This document shows positions 32,061 to 44,397 of a DNA stretch of 64,000 nt, piece after piece; within the stretch, counting starts at the first letter, position 1; each line of letters opens with the position of its first letter. The stretch lies in the NCBI RefSeq assembly GCF_021869535.1, contig NW_026262701.1, positions 2,433,501 through 2,497,500 of the forward strand. The letters run 5' to 3'. The translations under genes were made by a program, and so were the position numbers. The notes beneath the pieces were generated by a model. The model saw nothing but the letters and a program-made list of their open reading frames with translations, did not search any database and was not told where the DNA came from. Source of the DNA: Mytilus californianus (Eukaryota; Mollusca; Bivalvia; Mytilida; Mytilidae).

Positions 32061-33184
32061 TAAGACTTTAAATAAAATACCATCAGATAGGGCTTTTCAT
32101 CAGAATAATTTGACTACTTGTAAGTTTAGTACCTATAGTTATTTCAGTGTATTTTATTGTTAGTGTCTTTAAAGATTGAGTTCGTTGGAACGTGCAAATA
32201 ACCAACAGGTAATAAAATCAATAAACCAAACGACATTGAGGAAACAAGGCAATTAATTCGCTATTTTAGAAATCCGCCCAAGCCGATGCTAGTGGCCGTC
32301 TTAAACTTGCAGTTTGGTGAAAGTTTTTGTTGTACCGTGTTGAAGGCTGCATTGTGACTTTCAGATGAATAACAGCAATAAAAGCCCTGTTCCACTGCTT
32401 TTTTGTGTATGTTTTTGGTTTTGTGTTTTTATGTTTGTTTTTTTGTTGTATTACAGTGCATGTACTGATTTTGTGTCATGGATGGATACCCAATATCATT
32501 TGTTCTTCTGTAGATGTACTTCCCATAATCATATAGTTCTGTTTGGATTAACAGTTCATTTTGAGTTGTCTTTATTCGCAAACCGTACCTCTTAAAGCGC
32601 TGTCATTTTCTATACTGGATGTTAAGGAAAAAATAGGATCAATGTATAAATGTGTAAATCCATTAGTCTAATAGACGTGTTAGGAAAGTCAATACGATTT
32701 TGACGCTGATGTTGAATACCTATACCACTACAGGCTATAGTGGGGACCATCTCAAAAAACACTGATAATCATTCACTGTAGTTGATTACCTGAATGTATG
32801 GTTTTGTTTGATAATGCTGAGATGATTTTTAAACAATAAGATAATAACATGTTATTCCGCAATACACCTATCAAAAATACCACGATCATTATTAACATTA
32901 TTGTCATGAAATTACATGTTTCATAGAAGAAATCGGTGAAGTTTAAGATCGTAGTTCCCCTTATCTTACTATTTTGTTGAAGGACTTTAAGGAAAATCTG
33001 CAAAGTGATCAAAATAATAAAAAAAACACTGCAATCAAATCACATCCGAATCCGATTTTTTACTCTACATCAAACTGATAAAAATGTTCGTTTATTAGAA
33101 ATTTATTTAAAATATACTTTTCATATCGGTGCCTTTCATAGCTTTTATGCGGGATGGGTTTTGCTTCTTGTTGGGGCCATACGG
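32061..33184. other. No gene seen
   Basis: AT-rich. The longest frames (32365, 32773 on minus) have no protein character. CACTACAGGCTATAGTGGGG near 32727 is a small inverted repeat. Confidence 0.35.
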
Positions 33185-33262
33185 TGACTTATAGTTGCAA
33201 ACATTTACGTCATTTGGTCTCTGGTAGATAGTTGTCTACTTTGGCAATCATACCACATCTCC
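33185..33262 (+). mobile_element. RptA 3'-end fragment abutting RT-2
   Basis: GTGACTTATAGTTGC, GTCATTTGGTCTCTGG and GGCAATCATACCACATCTCC, ending directly at the first RT-2 codons. Confidence 0.65.
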
Positions 33263-34000
33263 TTATTGAACGAGTCTATCCCATCGAACTAGAGATAAAG
33301 GATACTACAGATACAGTTGAGTCTGCTTCATATCTTGACTTACATCTAGAAATTGACAATGAGAGTCGGTTGAAAACAAAACTTTACGACAAAAGAGATG
33401 ATTTCAGCTTCCCAATTGTGAACCTTCCATTTCTATGTAGCAACATTCCAGCAGCGCCTGCATACGGAGTATATGTCTCCCAATTGATACGATATTCCCG
33501 GGCTTGTGTTTCCCATCATGATTTCCTTGTTAGAGGATTGCTGCTCACAAGGAAGCTATTAAGCCAAGAGTTCCAAATGGTGAAGTTGAAATCATCCCTT
33601 CGTAAATTTTACGGACGCCATCACGAGTTGGTTGACAGTTATGGAATAACCGTTTCACAGATGATATCGGATATGTTCCTTATGTCGTAACTACAATACC
33701 CTTCCCTTTTCACGAATGTGACTTACCGCATTAGACTATTTACCGGATTTGTAATAACATAAGCAACACGACGGGTGCCACATATGGAGCAGGATCTGCT
33801 TACCCTTCCGGAGCACCTGAGATCACCCCCAGTTTTTGGTGGGGTTCGTGTTGCTTAGTCTTTAGTTTTTCTATGTTGTGTCATCTGTACTATTATTTGT
33901 CTGTTTGTCTTTTTATTTTTGGCCATGGCGTTGTCAGTTTGTTTTCGATCTATGAATTTGACTGTCCCTCTAGTTGCTTTCGTCCATCTTTTATATCATT
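33263..34000 (+). pseudogene. RT-2 reverse transcriptase C-terminus, best copy
   Basis: An open frame from about 33264 to the TAA at 33688-33690 (about 142 codons) reads VYPIELEIKDTTDT, YLDLHLEIDN, KLYDKRDDFSFPIVN, PAYGVYVSQLIRYSRAC, RGLLLTRKLL, KSSLRKFYGRHHELVD and ITVSQMISDMF. These follow the palm and thumb of a Penelope-like reverse transcriptase. The catalytic YIDD region should lie just upstream, but the copy starts after it at the RptA fragment, so the enzyme is 5'-truncated and inactive. The UTR continues to about 34000 with ACGACGGGTGCCACATATGG, TCCGGAGCACCTGAGATCA and GCCATGGCGTTGTCAG. The unbroken frame suggests this is among the younger RT-2 copies in the window. The family name is from memory; the reverse transcriptase call is firm. 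Confidence 0.7.
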
Positions 34001-34451
34001 TTCTAGAATAAAGAAGTGTGCAACTTATAATTCTAATAAAAAAAACTAGAAATTTGTGTACTTGAAAATTTAAAAAAAAAATTAAAGGAAGAAACGAAAG
34101 CGTATTCAATTTGATTATCTTTATCTTTTTATTTTTCTAGAAAGGTTACTCTGGCAGTTTAAAGTAGTGCTAAAAAGGGACAATACCTCAACAAAATATT
34201 AAAATGTGTGAATTAATTATTCTAATGCACATTTTAACTGACATTTTCTTTCTATTTACTTGTGTCAGTTAGTTTTTGGACAAAAAAGGTTATCGAATTA
34301 AGTTCTAAAAGATTATCACATTTGGGCATTATTCAAACAGGTTGGTTAAACCTATGTTTCGGTGAAGGTTCAGAAGTTTTTTTGTCTTGGTATCACGGTT
34401 TCCTCCACCAAAAAAACAGAACATCTCGATTAAATTGAGATATTGTTGAAA
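34001..34451. other. No gene seen
   Basis: AT-rich spacer. Confidence 0.3.
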
Positions 34452-34562
34452 GTGGCTTTGCTCATGGTTGAAGGCCGTACGGTTACCTAAAGTTGTTAAT
34501 TTCTGTGTCATTTGGTCTCTTGTGAAGAGTTGTCTCATTGGCAATCATACCACATCTTTTTT
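34452..34562 (+). mobile_element. RptA 3'-end fragment
   Basis: CTTTGCTCATGGTTGAAGG, TTAATTTCTGTGTCATTTGG and GGCAATCATACCACATC. The frame read through it at 34468 is not a gene. Confidence 0.7.
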
Positions 34563-34943
34563 TTATATTAAACTTTCATATCGCGAAGTTAATTTTATTA
34601 TCTTTAGGTCGGGAGGATATTTTGAAAATGGAATATTCATTTTCACCTCTAACAAAGCCTGCAAAGGGAAAATGCAAAATGCAAAAAAAATAAACAAAAG
34701 AATTCCAGAATGTCAAGTTTATGTCGAACACGCGGTCAGACGTTTAAGAAATATTTAGGGTTGTCGGAACTTTGTGGAGATATCCAAGACACGAATCAAA
34801 TCAAATTGTTGAATGGTGTGCTTGACTTCTGGAGGGGCAAACTGAGTTATTTGACTATCAAACATATTCTACTCATATCATTTAATGTATATATTTGGAC
34901 TTGTGGCCGTAAAATCTGTCATTCCCATTCTTGACCCTCACAC

Positions 34944-35095
34944 ATCAGTGGCGGATCCAGAAATTTGCATAACGGGGGTAAAGGGGGGGGCACTGACTGC
35001 CTAAGAGGGGCCGGCTCCAGTCATGCTTCAGTGATTCCCTATATAATCAACCAATTTTTTTCCACAAAAGGGGGAGGCCGGACACCCGTAATCAT
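34944..35095 (+). repeat. GTGGCGGATCC-type repeat
   Basis: CAGTGGCGGATCCAGAAATT followed by G runs (GGGGGTAAAGGGGGGGG), CCGGCTCCAGTCATG and AGGGGGAGGCCGGACACCC. I recall this end as common in invertebrate non-autonomous DNA elements; no TIR partner was located here. Confidence 0.45.
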
Positions 35096-36837
35096 GTATA
35101 TAAGTGTAAAATAAGAGAGTTAAATAAATATATATAAATTGTCCCGGTATAGAAAAATAACATCCAATAGTACATTTAAGGTAATAAATAGTATTGTCAT
35201 AAACCTTTGCTAAATTTGTTTATATTTAGTCTTTCAGGGGGATATTAAGGTGCGAGCAAACATTTTCCAATTTTTCTCGAGTAGGAAAATTTGCTAAATG
35301 AAATTGTTTCTGATCAGCAACGCATATTTCTGTTTAGTTTTTCCATTCGTCAAAATAATAAGAAAAATCAGACATTGACAGAGAATTTACATTATAATAC
35401 AGCTAAAACTCATACTCTTTTATGTTTACAAGCTGTGTACTTCTCTTTATTGTGTTAAAACGTTCAACTTTTCCCTGTAAGACAATTACGCAATTTGCTT
35501 CGCGAACAAGTCAACCTAGAGATTACAATCTAAAGAAAAGTTTGTTAATATTTTCACGGACCATTTTTGAAAAAAAATGTTTTAGTTAAACAGGTTAACT
35601 AACTTGCTCAATTTCGAGAATTGAAGTATTGTTAGGGCGACCCAAACGCAATCAACATGTTATTAGTTTGCAATAACTATAAAATTATCTACATTTCTTA
35701 CGTATTTTCTTGAAAATTTTATGATTACTTGAAGGAGACAAATGTTAGTGTATATTTCACAGTTAGTGAGTAAGCCTTTTTTCCCTCAAATTCATAGTAA
35801 TATTTCATTTTCAAAACGTCTTTCTGTCTATTTTGTTACCTTCGGAGTTCCCCATTTTGATAACAACAACTTCCTTTAGAGGTTTTTAAATACATTGTCA
35901 AAAAACTATATCATTTGACAGCTATAATGCGTCGACGCACACAGGTTGTCTAATAGGACAGCTGAATTTATAAAAGTGATATTGATAAATATTTGAAAAA
36001 ACATGACATAGTAACAAATTGTTCGATGAAATGTTCAAAATTAAATTGCGATTTTTCGGAATTTTAGAAGAAATTAGAACTACAAATTAAATTACGAAAT
36101 TTGATTGAAATGAAAAAAGAAATGCACATCTTTCTAGTTAAATAATGTGGCAAAAACACATATATACGTAGATAAAAAGGAAAAATTATATCATATTTGT
36201 TGAAATAATGGTTTATCAACCCCAGAGATATGATATTCACCGTGTTTAACGGCTGAGGGTGAATACAATATCTCTGTTGTCGATAAATCATTGTATCAAC
36301 TTAAATCAAAAGTTAACAATTGTTTTATTTTACCTTTTGATGAGGTAAATATGTGGTTTTATTGATAAAATCAATTAAACCATATATTTACTGAAACAAA
36401 GACAGTACCTGTTTTATTCCATTTTCCGAGAGAAAACTATGTATTTGATGAAAAATATTTACCAAAACCAATAATCTATCAAACATTTTACCATAACGTT
36501 ACATGTTAAGGCGCGTGACGTTCAGTGCAGTAAATGTCCCTTTTCTGAATGTGAATATGATTTTTTTATTCAAAATCCAATTCATAAACGTAATACAATA
36601 ATACCAATGTCGAATAACACAAGGTGTGCAGGATGATATCAATCGAAAGCAAAAGAGAAAGATTTAATTTGTAAAATCAGAGCATTCCTTAAATTCAACA
36701 TTCAAAATAGGTTATATACCTTTTTGTTATTCTTTGTTGACATATCTGTTTGTTTTATAGTAATTAAGATTATACCACAATGAATGCTGAACCCCTATTT
36801 TGACATTTTTACCTATTATGTCTTTTTGTTTTATTCA
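35096..36837. other. No gene seen apart from one foldback
   Basis: AT-rich DNA without protein-like frames or recognised families; the foldback at 36199-36300 lies inside. Confidence 0.35.
36199..36300. mobile_element. Foldback sequence, about 48-bp imperfect arms
   Basis: GTTGAAATAATGGTTTATC at the left pairs with GATAAATCATTGTATCAAC at the right; inner CAGAGATAT pairs with ATATCTCTG and ATTCACC with GGTGAAT. Small MITE or hairpin. Confidence 0.7.
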
Positions 36838-37082
36838 CACATTGTTGTCAATATAATGGAATTGTATGGGATTGTCATACAAGTGAGAGGTTTAGCTAGC
36901 TATAAAACAAGGATTAATCCACCATTTTTTACAAATGAAAGTGTCTGTATCAAGTTAGGAATATGACAGTTGTTATCGATTTGTTTGATGTGTTTGAGCT
37001 TTTGATTAAGCCATTTGATTCAGGACTTTCCGTTTTGAATTTACTTCGAAGATCGGTATTTTTGTTATTTTACTTTTAATAT
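36838..37082 (+). mobile_element. RptC element
   Basis: ATTGTTGTCAATATAATGGA, GAGAGGTTTAGCTAGCTATA, GTATCAAGTTAGGAATATGA and TCGGTATTTTTGTTATTTTA. The 60-codon frame at 36784 is incidental. Confidence 0.7.
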
Positions 37083-37344
37083 ACTAGCAAGCATATTCTT
37101 ATTTTATAAATATAATGTATGTACTTATTATTATACTAACAATTAACATTGAAAGTCCCGGCAGCCGTCTCTCCCCGAGTGTTCAACAACCTAACACACT
37201 CATTCGGAATTGATATTTAGTTCTTTTCCACAAGCACGCATTATTCATTTTTAATAAACAGAACATAGCTTTAGGTCGATTCGGCTTGGATTCACAACAA
37301 TGTCTTCTGGTAGATATAACATATTGCCGACATACGCTTACTCC

Positions 37345-37460
37345 AATAAAATTGAGAATGGAAATGGGGAATGTGTCAAAGAGACAACAACCCGACCATA
37401 GAGCAGTTAACAGCCGAAAGCCACCAATGGGTCTTCAATGCAGCGAGAAACTCCCGCACC
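37345..37460 (-). mobile_element. RT-1 3'-end fragment, head-to-head with RT-1
   Basis: AATTGAGAATGGAAATGGGG, CGACCATAGAGCAGTTAAC, CCAATGGGTCTTCAATGC and GAGAAACTCCCGCACCCG: the reversed RT-1 UTR end (compare 4480-4576). Confidence 0.75.
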
Positions 37461-37464
37461 CGCA

Positions 37465-39290
37465 CCAAGTACACGCAAAGCGGTTCGTACCGGCAAACAA
37501 AGCAGCAAATATTATAGTGCTGGTGTGACGCATATACTGCACGGCTTTCTCCAAAACGAAATTATCAATTCTTCTACATTTGGGTCCGTACGCTTTACAA
37601 TGTCAAATTGTAAACGAGCATATCACTGCAGCTACTCAGCTTAAATCCTGTTCCGAACATTTGTCCCGACTTTGTACTGGTTACCTAAATTACACAAACA
37701 ACCATCAAAATTTAGTAAGCGTGTGTTCTACTACTAATCTGTCAGTGCTTCTAACTACCTCCTGCACTATCAGAGAACTTGTTATTAACTTTTTTAATAA
37801 AGCTTATGAAAATAATAGTATTAATTATTTTTGGAGTGTTATAAATTCTTCAGAGGTTTTAGATGAAATACGTGCTTTTGATGGTCATTTTAATTCTGTT
37901 GATAGTAATGATTTTTCTACTCTCTACACAACACTTCCACACAATCTTATCAAGGAATTTTTTTCATATTAAATTAAATGGTCTTTTGAAAAATCTCGTT
38001 GCAAATCTATTTGCTGTAACTCGTTTAAAGCCTTTTTCTGTAACGAAAAAGGAAAGTATGCTTTGTATTTCTATGTGTATCCATCTGACGAGTTAAGCCT
38101 TTGCAACTGATTTTTATATTTCGTTCTTATGTTGTACTGTAACACCACTGTACCAGGTTAGGGGAAAGGTTTGGATCCCGCTAACATGTTTAACCCCGCC
38201 ACATTCTGTATGTATGTGCCTGTCCCAAGTAAGGAGCCTGTAATTCAGTGGTTGTTGTTTGTTGTTGTGTTACATATTAGTTTTTCGTTCATTTTTTTGT
38301 TCATTAATTAGGCCATTAGTTTTCTCGTTTGAATTGTTTTACATTTGTGATTTTGGGGCATTTTATAGCTGACTATGCGATATGGGCTTTGCTCATTGTT
38401 GAAGGCTGTACGGTGACCTATAACTGTTAATTTCTGTGTCATTTGGTCACTTGTGGAGAGTTGTTTCATTGGCAATCATACCACATCTTCTTTTTATAGA
38501 TACACTTACTGGAAATGTGAAGATATAATTGAAGCTTTAAATTTTCTCCTGGACAACATATATGTACCTTTCGGCGATAAAGTGTATCGACAGGTAGTAT
38601 GTATTCCTATGAGCACTTACTGCGCCCCTTTAATAGCAGATTTATTCCTGTATTGCTATGAATCTCAGTTTATGACCAAACTCAGTTAAGACACGTCATT
38701 GTTACATTAGGTTGAATACCTTTATTCTGATGACATGTTTGCGTTAAATAATCCAGAGTTCTCTAAATATACTAACAAAATTTACTCAAAGGAACTTACT
38801 TTTAATAAATCTAACATAAGCAGTAATAGTTGTCCACTTCTAGATTAAGACATTTCAATTTCTGAAAGGAACTCCATACAAAAATTTACGACAAAAGAGA
38901 CGATTTTTCATTCCCTATTGTTAATTTTTCTTTTTTTAGACATCCATGTTCTTTTGGCTACTTCATACGGAGTTTATATATCCCAACTCATTAGTAATGC
39001 CCGTGTGTGTAGTGATGTCATAAATTTTAACGAACGTAATCAATGTACTGGTAAATTATTAAGTAAGGGATTTCGTTACCATAAATTACTTAAAACTTTT
39101 ACTTAATTCTTTCATAGTTTGATTAGTAAATTTAGCTGAACTTAAAGAAAATATTAAATTTAGTTGTACCTGTAGAAAAATTATAAATACGGTATTTCAC
39201 ATCCTGAATTTACGGAAATATTGTACTAAAAGTGCGGAAACCACTATGTGATCCGTTTAAACTCATCGAACCTTTGATAAAACTTACTAT
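37465..39290 (+). pseudogene. RT-1 reverse transcriptase pseudogene split by RptA
   Basis: The longest reverse transcriptase copy here. In changing frames it reads RFVPANKAANII (37480), LYWLPKLHK (37673), then INYFWSVINSSEVLDE and DFSTLYTTLPHNLIKE (37820-37960, catalytic motif A with the Asp). After RptA (38083-38500) it continues YWKCEDIIEALNFL, VCIPMSTYCAPLIADLFLYC (motif B, with S and Y where IPMGTNCAP is usual), then YLYSDDMFALNN (motif C; the DD is present), then YDKRDD-like and SYGVYISQLIS pieces to about 39110. At least three frameshifts or stops, so it is dead. It marks the order of parts for the truncated RT-1 at 3415. Family: Penelope-like by memory. Confidence 0.75.
38083..38500 (+). 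mobile_element. RptA interspersed repeat, complete copy inside RT-1
   Basis: CTGACGAGTTAAGCCTTTGC at the start, AACATGTTTAACCCCGCC, CCTGTCCCAAGTAAGGAGCC, AGGCCATTAGTTTTCTCG, TTTATAGCTGACTATG, GAAGGCTGTACGGTGACC and the end GGCAATCATACCACATCTTC. It separates reverse transcriptase motif A from motif B of the host element and so is younger than it. Confidence 0.85.
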
Positions 39291-40089
39291 CAAAGGTTAT
39301 CTTATTAATGTTGTAATAAGATCTTTGAATATTGTTTTAATTGGCACAAATATCAATTTTGTCATCAACAAATTATAACATAACTAAATTTGAATTCTTT
39401 TGGAATGGTTTTTGGGATGTATAAATACCTATTCACGTTCATTTGCTATATAGAGATTGCTTTATCTATATATAACATTATACATATTCATTATAAGGTT
39501 AAACATGTTAAATGCAAACTATCCTACTGCCTGTCGATACTGTTTTTTTTTTTTGCATTGCACAAGTCATGTCTTCTTTGACTGTCCATGGCGTTTAAAC
39601 ACTTAATCCCTGGGATGTGTGTTAGTTGATTTTAGCCTCTGATGCATGCTTTTTATTATAAATTGTTTTGCAAGCTTTCAGTAACTGTGAGTACTCTAAA
39701 ATGGTACTGTCGTGTTAATTTGACCTGTTGACACAATTTGTAATGAAATTTTGTTATTCAATGTTTACTCATTTTTTTGTTATATCTCGTCTCACTATTT
39801 TTAAAATGAACCATCAATGATATTTAGTATGACGATAAATGTTCGCTTTTGTTCTCGTACTATGAACAACAAATTTATTTATTTTGTAAAAATTATTTCA
39901 GTATTCCTACATTATTTTTAAATTTACCTGTGAACGTTATTATATCTAACGGATTTTTTGTCCAAAGTTATAGTTGTCTTTTTTACATTGTTTTACATCC
40001 CCCTTTTTTTTTATCTAACATTGTGTCTATAGTGTGTCATAGATCAAATGTATTTGTTCAGTGTCTGTTTACTTGTTTTTAAATATGTT
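39291..40089. other. No gene seen
   Basis: AT-rich, T-rich plus strand; frames at 39390 and 39849 are low-complexity. Confidence 0.3.
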
Positions 40090-40275
40090 TTTTTTTTATT
40101 GAGCCATTTCAATTTATATTTTATAGTGTGTCTTTCTATGTTGTAATGTTACAATACTTTTTAAAACGTTTAAACCCGCTGCAAACGTCTTCACCTGTCT
40201 TAAGTCAGGAACCTGTTATTCAGTTGTTGTCGCAAGTTAATGTGGTTCATAAGTGTTTTTCGTTTTGATTAATAT
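40090..40275 (+). mobile_element. RptB, 5' half
   Basis: TTGAGCCATTTCAATTTATA, AAAACGTTTAAACCCGCTGC and CACCTGTCTTAAGTCAGGAA; breaks off after GTGGTTCATAAGTG. Confidence 0.7.
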
Positions 40276-40829
40276 TATTTTTGTTATTTGTGAGCTTGTC
40301 ATTTCAAATATTTTATCTACTAGTATTTAAACTGATTCAATATTTCCTTGTAAAATCATAGTATAATAGCAAGAGTCATAAAATCATTGGCGGTCGATAC
40401 ATTTTCGTGCTAGTATATAATATATGACAAGTAGGATATCTCATCTATCAAGTAAAAATTATGATTAAATTATGACAAAGATGCTTCTAAATTATGTTTG
40501 CAGAGCTCCTTTTAATGTTTGCTGCATCACTGATTTGTTTCAGATCATAACAGAAATATTCACTTTGCTTTTCTTGGTTTGCTTTTTAATATCATTTTAA
40601 ATATTATCCAAACAATTTCTCAATTAAGGTCATAAAGAATTGTTTGTTCTTTCATTTTACTCATTCGTGCCCCTATAGCTACAAATATTTCATTTCTTCT
40701 GACAAAATGAATGGGTTACAAATATTCAATGTCTGAAACAAATGTTTTGCTTAAATCTTTCATCATATGAATGGTTATTTGTGCCTTTCAATATGTATTA
40801 ATCAGTGGCTAAAAAATTTTCATTTAAAT
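40276..40829. other. No gene seen
   Basis: AT-rich spacer. Confidence 0.3.
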
Positions 40830-41285
40830 GTTTATCTGTCATATTTTCTTCAAAAGCGAACAAATATGTTTTTTACCCCTATGTTCAATTTTAGCCTTAG
40901 AGGCTATGTTTCTTGACCTACAAGGGAATAAAATACAAAAGTTATACTAGATACTCTGAATCTCATTCAGCCCAAGTTTGGCTGAAATTGATTCAGCAGT
41001 TTCAAAGGAGAAGATTGTTTTTTTAGTAAGAAAACTAGATGGACAAATTGTGAAAAATTGTCTTTAAAGGGGTCAATTGACAATTTTGGTCATATAAACT
41101 AATTTGTAAATCTTACTTTGCTGAACATTTAAGCTGTTTACAGTTTCTCTTTATCTATAATAATATTCAAGATAATAACCTTAAAATCATCATTTCAAAG
41201 GCAATCCCCTTATAACCAGATACCCGACTTGGCTGATAATTTCAGGACAGACAGACCTTGGCCTAATGAATATTTTAACTTCTTG
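40830..41285 (-). repeat. Dispersed bivalve-type repeat (family of 7778-9000)
   Basis: TACCCCTATGTTCAATTTTA, GATTCAGCAGTTTCAAAGGA, GCTGAACATTTAAGCTGTTT and ACCAGATACCC are the complement of blocks at 8560-8870 (TAGAACATAGGGGTAAATTG, GTAAACAGCAATAATGTTC). Non-coding. Confidence 0.55.
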
Positions 41286-41299
41286 TCTGATTTGCTAAA

Positions 41300-41575
41300 T
41301 AGATATAAGAAGATGTGGTATGAATGCCAATGAGACAACTCTCCATCCAAGTCAAAATTTAGAAAAGTAAACCATTATAGGTCAAAGTACGGTCTTCAAC
41401 ACGGAGCCTTGGCTCACACCGAACAGCAAGCTATAAAGGGCCCCAAACATTACTAGTGCAAAACCATTAAAACGGGAAAACCAACGTAAATAAATAATCT
41501 ATATAAAAACGAGAAACGACAAACACTTATGAACCACATCAACAAACGACAACTACTGAACATCAGATTCCTTTT
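41300..41575 (-). mobile_element. RptB, 3' two-thirds
   Basis: AGAAGATGTGGTATGAATGC, ACGGAGCCTTGGCTCACACC, GGAAAACCAACGTAAAT; cut at CATCAGATTCC by the next fragment. Confidence 0.75.
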
Positions 41576-42085
41576 TTTCTGGATACCTTAGGGGATCATT
41601 TTTCTTTGTATTTCAGTTTTTCTCCAATTAGAAATATTTTAGAAAGCATACTTACTGCCAATCAGACTCTTATTCCTCCAGTGAAGATAGCCAATTAGAA
41701 TCTGAGTCAGATTCAGACATTTCTTCCCATCCGGAAAGCAGTTAAAATGAAAAGCCAAAAACAAACCAAGCAGCTGATGCAGAAAATCAAACGCCACCTT
41801 CAATAAGCAGCATCGTTAACAATCATGATGATCAATCAAAGCAAAGTGAGAAAAAAGCAAAAAGACATGTCAAAAAAGCTAAACAGGCAACAAATAAAAA
41901 AAGACAAACAACATATTGATAATGATCAGCCGAGCATGGAACGTTTTCTAGCAGGAGCCTTTAAAACTCCATCGCATAAAACTAATGAAGAGCAAAAAAC
42001 GCGTACTAAACAAACTGCAAGTACTCCTACTGGTGAGCTTCATAAGAGAGTAGAACCTGTGAAAAAAACTAAACCTTAAGCTCAA
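41576..42085 (+). pseudogene. Frameshifted charged ORF, possibly LINE ORF1 end
   Basis: Two overlapping frames give one coherent protein-like text: an acidic Ser-rich part (SQLESESDSDISSHPESS near 41690-41742, then a stop), a Lys-rich part (KQSEKKAKRHVKKAKQATNK near 41838), then, in a second frame, PSMERFLAGAFKTPSHKT and TASTPTGELHKRVEPVKK, ending at a TAA (42077-42079). AATAAA follows at about 42104. The composition recalls the C-terminal end of LINE or other retroelement ORFs in molluscs, but I cannot name it; a decayed host gene is the alternative. It truncates an RptB copy on its left. Confidence 0.35.
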
Positions 42086-43705
42086 GGGAATAATTACTAT
42101 CAATAATAAATCTGCATGCTTTTATATTGTATATATAGATCTTTGTTTACTTTGTATCATAAACATAGACTGCTTATCAAGTGAAATAAATCATAATTTG
42201 TGAATGTGATGTCTATATTGTAGATAGTATACCTTCAAAAGAGAATTTTCAGCATGTTTTTTCTATTTAAAAATGTAGTAAATATTGCATATATGAAATT
42301 TGCAAATGAAAAATGTATAGAAAATGAATTTAAAATTGGTAAAACTGCTTGGATAAAAAATATTGTTCTACACGCATCTCAAACAAATAAAAAAAATCAT
42401 TGGTTGGAGCACTGATATAACAACGTGTAAGATCACCACATTAAAAAATCACAATTACTTCCCATAGTCATCCAGATGATTTTCTTTGGCGCACATTTAT
42501 CCTCTGTCAAAAGAGATTCTTGAAATCAAGCAACAAATAGTCAAGTCTTCATTAACTGTAAGGGCACAATATCAGTAAATGTCAATCTCCAGATGCCCTT
42601 TTCGTCAGGATATAAACAGACAACTTATAATAAACGGAAAACATCAGTTGAAATCACCAATCTAAAAATATATGCTGAATGAAATATATATCTTAACATG
42701 CTTATGTTAAACATCAGAGAAACAGCCAAAAACATTCTTCGATTCTTGAAATTAAATTATATCCTACACACTTTCGTTGTACACATAGTTCAAGAAATTC
42801 GACTTCAAGTAAGGTCATTTGGCTAATAACAACAATCTAAAAAAGAAAACAAAACTTGTAAATACACAAGAATTATCAGAGTTATCACAATTATAGTAGG
42901 TGACAATTTCAATGTTTACAAAATAAAAGAGATGTTCGGAAATTCAGTAATGAAGTTAAAAATAGATATTAACTTTACCAATCCTATTTATGGGTCTAAA
43001 AATAACATTGTGTTTATCTGTTTATCATGTTCACCGATTTGATTCAAATTCTCATATTTCATTTATAACAATGTAAAACATTTATCCATATTATAACAAG
43101 TCTAAAATAAACAATTTACAGGGCATGGGCTCGAGAATATGTAACTTCGTTTCGTGTTGTTTAGTCTAGACTCCATCTAATTAACTATCGAGTTGACCTC
43201 CTGAGACATCCGATGGTCATATAAGCGATATAAACATAAATATAGTTTTAAATAGAAACGAACTCGTGCATTTGGATTTTTCTAGGTCTGTTTAATTTCA
43301 TATTAAAGATTAAATATATATGTTAATCATCGTTTTTACCTGTATAAGAATGATATTTTGTGGATCGAATCAGTCAATCAAATTATTTACCTTTGTTTCA
43401 CTTTCAATGTTGATATTTTTTTCCTTTAAATAACTTAACACGCACAATGCATGCGTTATCCATCTCTAGCTAAGGGGTTAAATTAAAGTTCACATGAATA
43501 CGGATTCAATGAGGTCGAATTATTCACTTAAAAGTGAATAATTCATCATCAATGTTTCTTAGCTTATTTTGACAAAATTGAACCATACTGGCCGCTAAAA
43601 GCGAATTATTATTTCACTATTTCACTTTCATTAATGATTGAACAAAAAAAATCATATTTTGGATTTTTATATATCTCGTAGCTAGTACCCCTTTAACAAT
43701 TAAAA
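42086..43705. other. No gene seen
   Basis: AT-rich, no protein-like frame, no recognised repeat family. Confidence 0.35.
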
Positions 43706-43790
43706 CACTACCTTTGATAACTATTTACACCACTGGGTCGATGCCACTGCTGGTGGCCGTTTCGTCCCCGAGGGTATCACCAGCCCAGTA

Positions 43791-43810
43791 GTCAGCACTT
43801 CGGTGTTGAC
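43791..43810 (+). ncRNA. UUCG-capped hairpin in retrozyme unit 1
   Basis: GTCAGCAC-TTCG-GTGTTGAC, 8 pairs (one G-T). Repeated at 44145-44164 and on minus at 60788-60807. Confidence 0.6.
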
Positions 43811-44000
43811 ATGAATATCAATTATATGGTCATTTTTTAAAATTTCTTGTTACAAAACTTTGAATTTTTCGAAAAATTAGGGATTTTCTTATTCCAGGAA
43901 TAGATTACCTTAGCCGTATTTGGCACAACTTTTTGGAATTTTAGGTACTCAATGCTCTTCAACTTTGTACTTGTTTGGCTTTATAACTATTTTAATCTGA

Positions 44001-44044
44001 GCGTCACTGATGAGTCTTATGTAGACGAAACGCGCGTATAGCGT
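44001..44044 (+). ncRNA. Hammerhead ribozyme, unit 1
   Basis: GCGTCA, CTGATGA, GTCTTATGTAGAC, GAAAC, GCGC, GTA, TAGCGT. Cleavage triplet is GTA rather than GTC and one stem I pair is lost (A opposite C), so it may be slower. Predicted cut after 44038. Confidence 0.75.
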
Positions 44045-44353
44045 ATTAAATTTTAATCCTGGTACCTTTGATAACTATTTACACCACTGGGTCGATGCCA
44101 CTGCTGGTGGACGTTTCGTCCCCGATGGTATCACCAGCCCAGTAGTCAGCACTTCGGTGTTGACATGAATATCAATTATATGGTCATTTTTATAAATTTC
44201 CTGTTACAAAACTTTGAATTTTTCGAAAAACTAAGGATTTTCTTATTCCAGGAATAGATTACCTTAGCCGTATTTGGCACAACTTTTTGGAATTTTGGGT
44301 ACTTAATGCTCTTCAACTTTGACTTGTTTGGCTTTATAACTATTTTGATCTGA

Positions 44354-44397
44354 GCGTCACTGATGAGTCTTATGTAGACGAAACGCGCGTCTGGCGT
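44354..44397 (+). ncRNA. Hammerhead ribozyme, unit 2 (intact)
   Basis: Stem I GCGTCA/TGGCGT (6 pairs, one G-T), core CTGATGA...GAAA, stem II GTCT/AGAC with loop TATGT, stem III 2 bp with loop GCGC, triplet GTC. Predicted cut between 44391 and 44392. Starts 353 bp after unit 1. Confidence 0.85.

Noticed and set aside
34468-34934. Plus-strand ORFs of 96 and 74 codons
   Set aside because: The first begins in an RptA fragment and the second overlaps it in another frame; neither shows protein-like patterns or splice support.
44001-44044. Hammerhead with cleavage after the downstream GCGTA instead of GTC/GTA next to the GCGC loop
   Set aside because: That fold leaves stem I with only one pair; placing cleavage at the triplet after GCGC gives a six-pair stem I in the intact copies.
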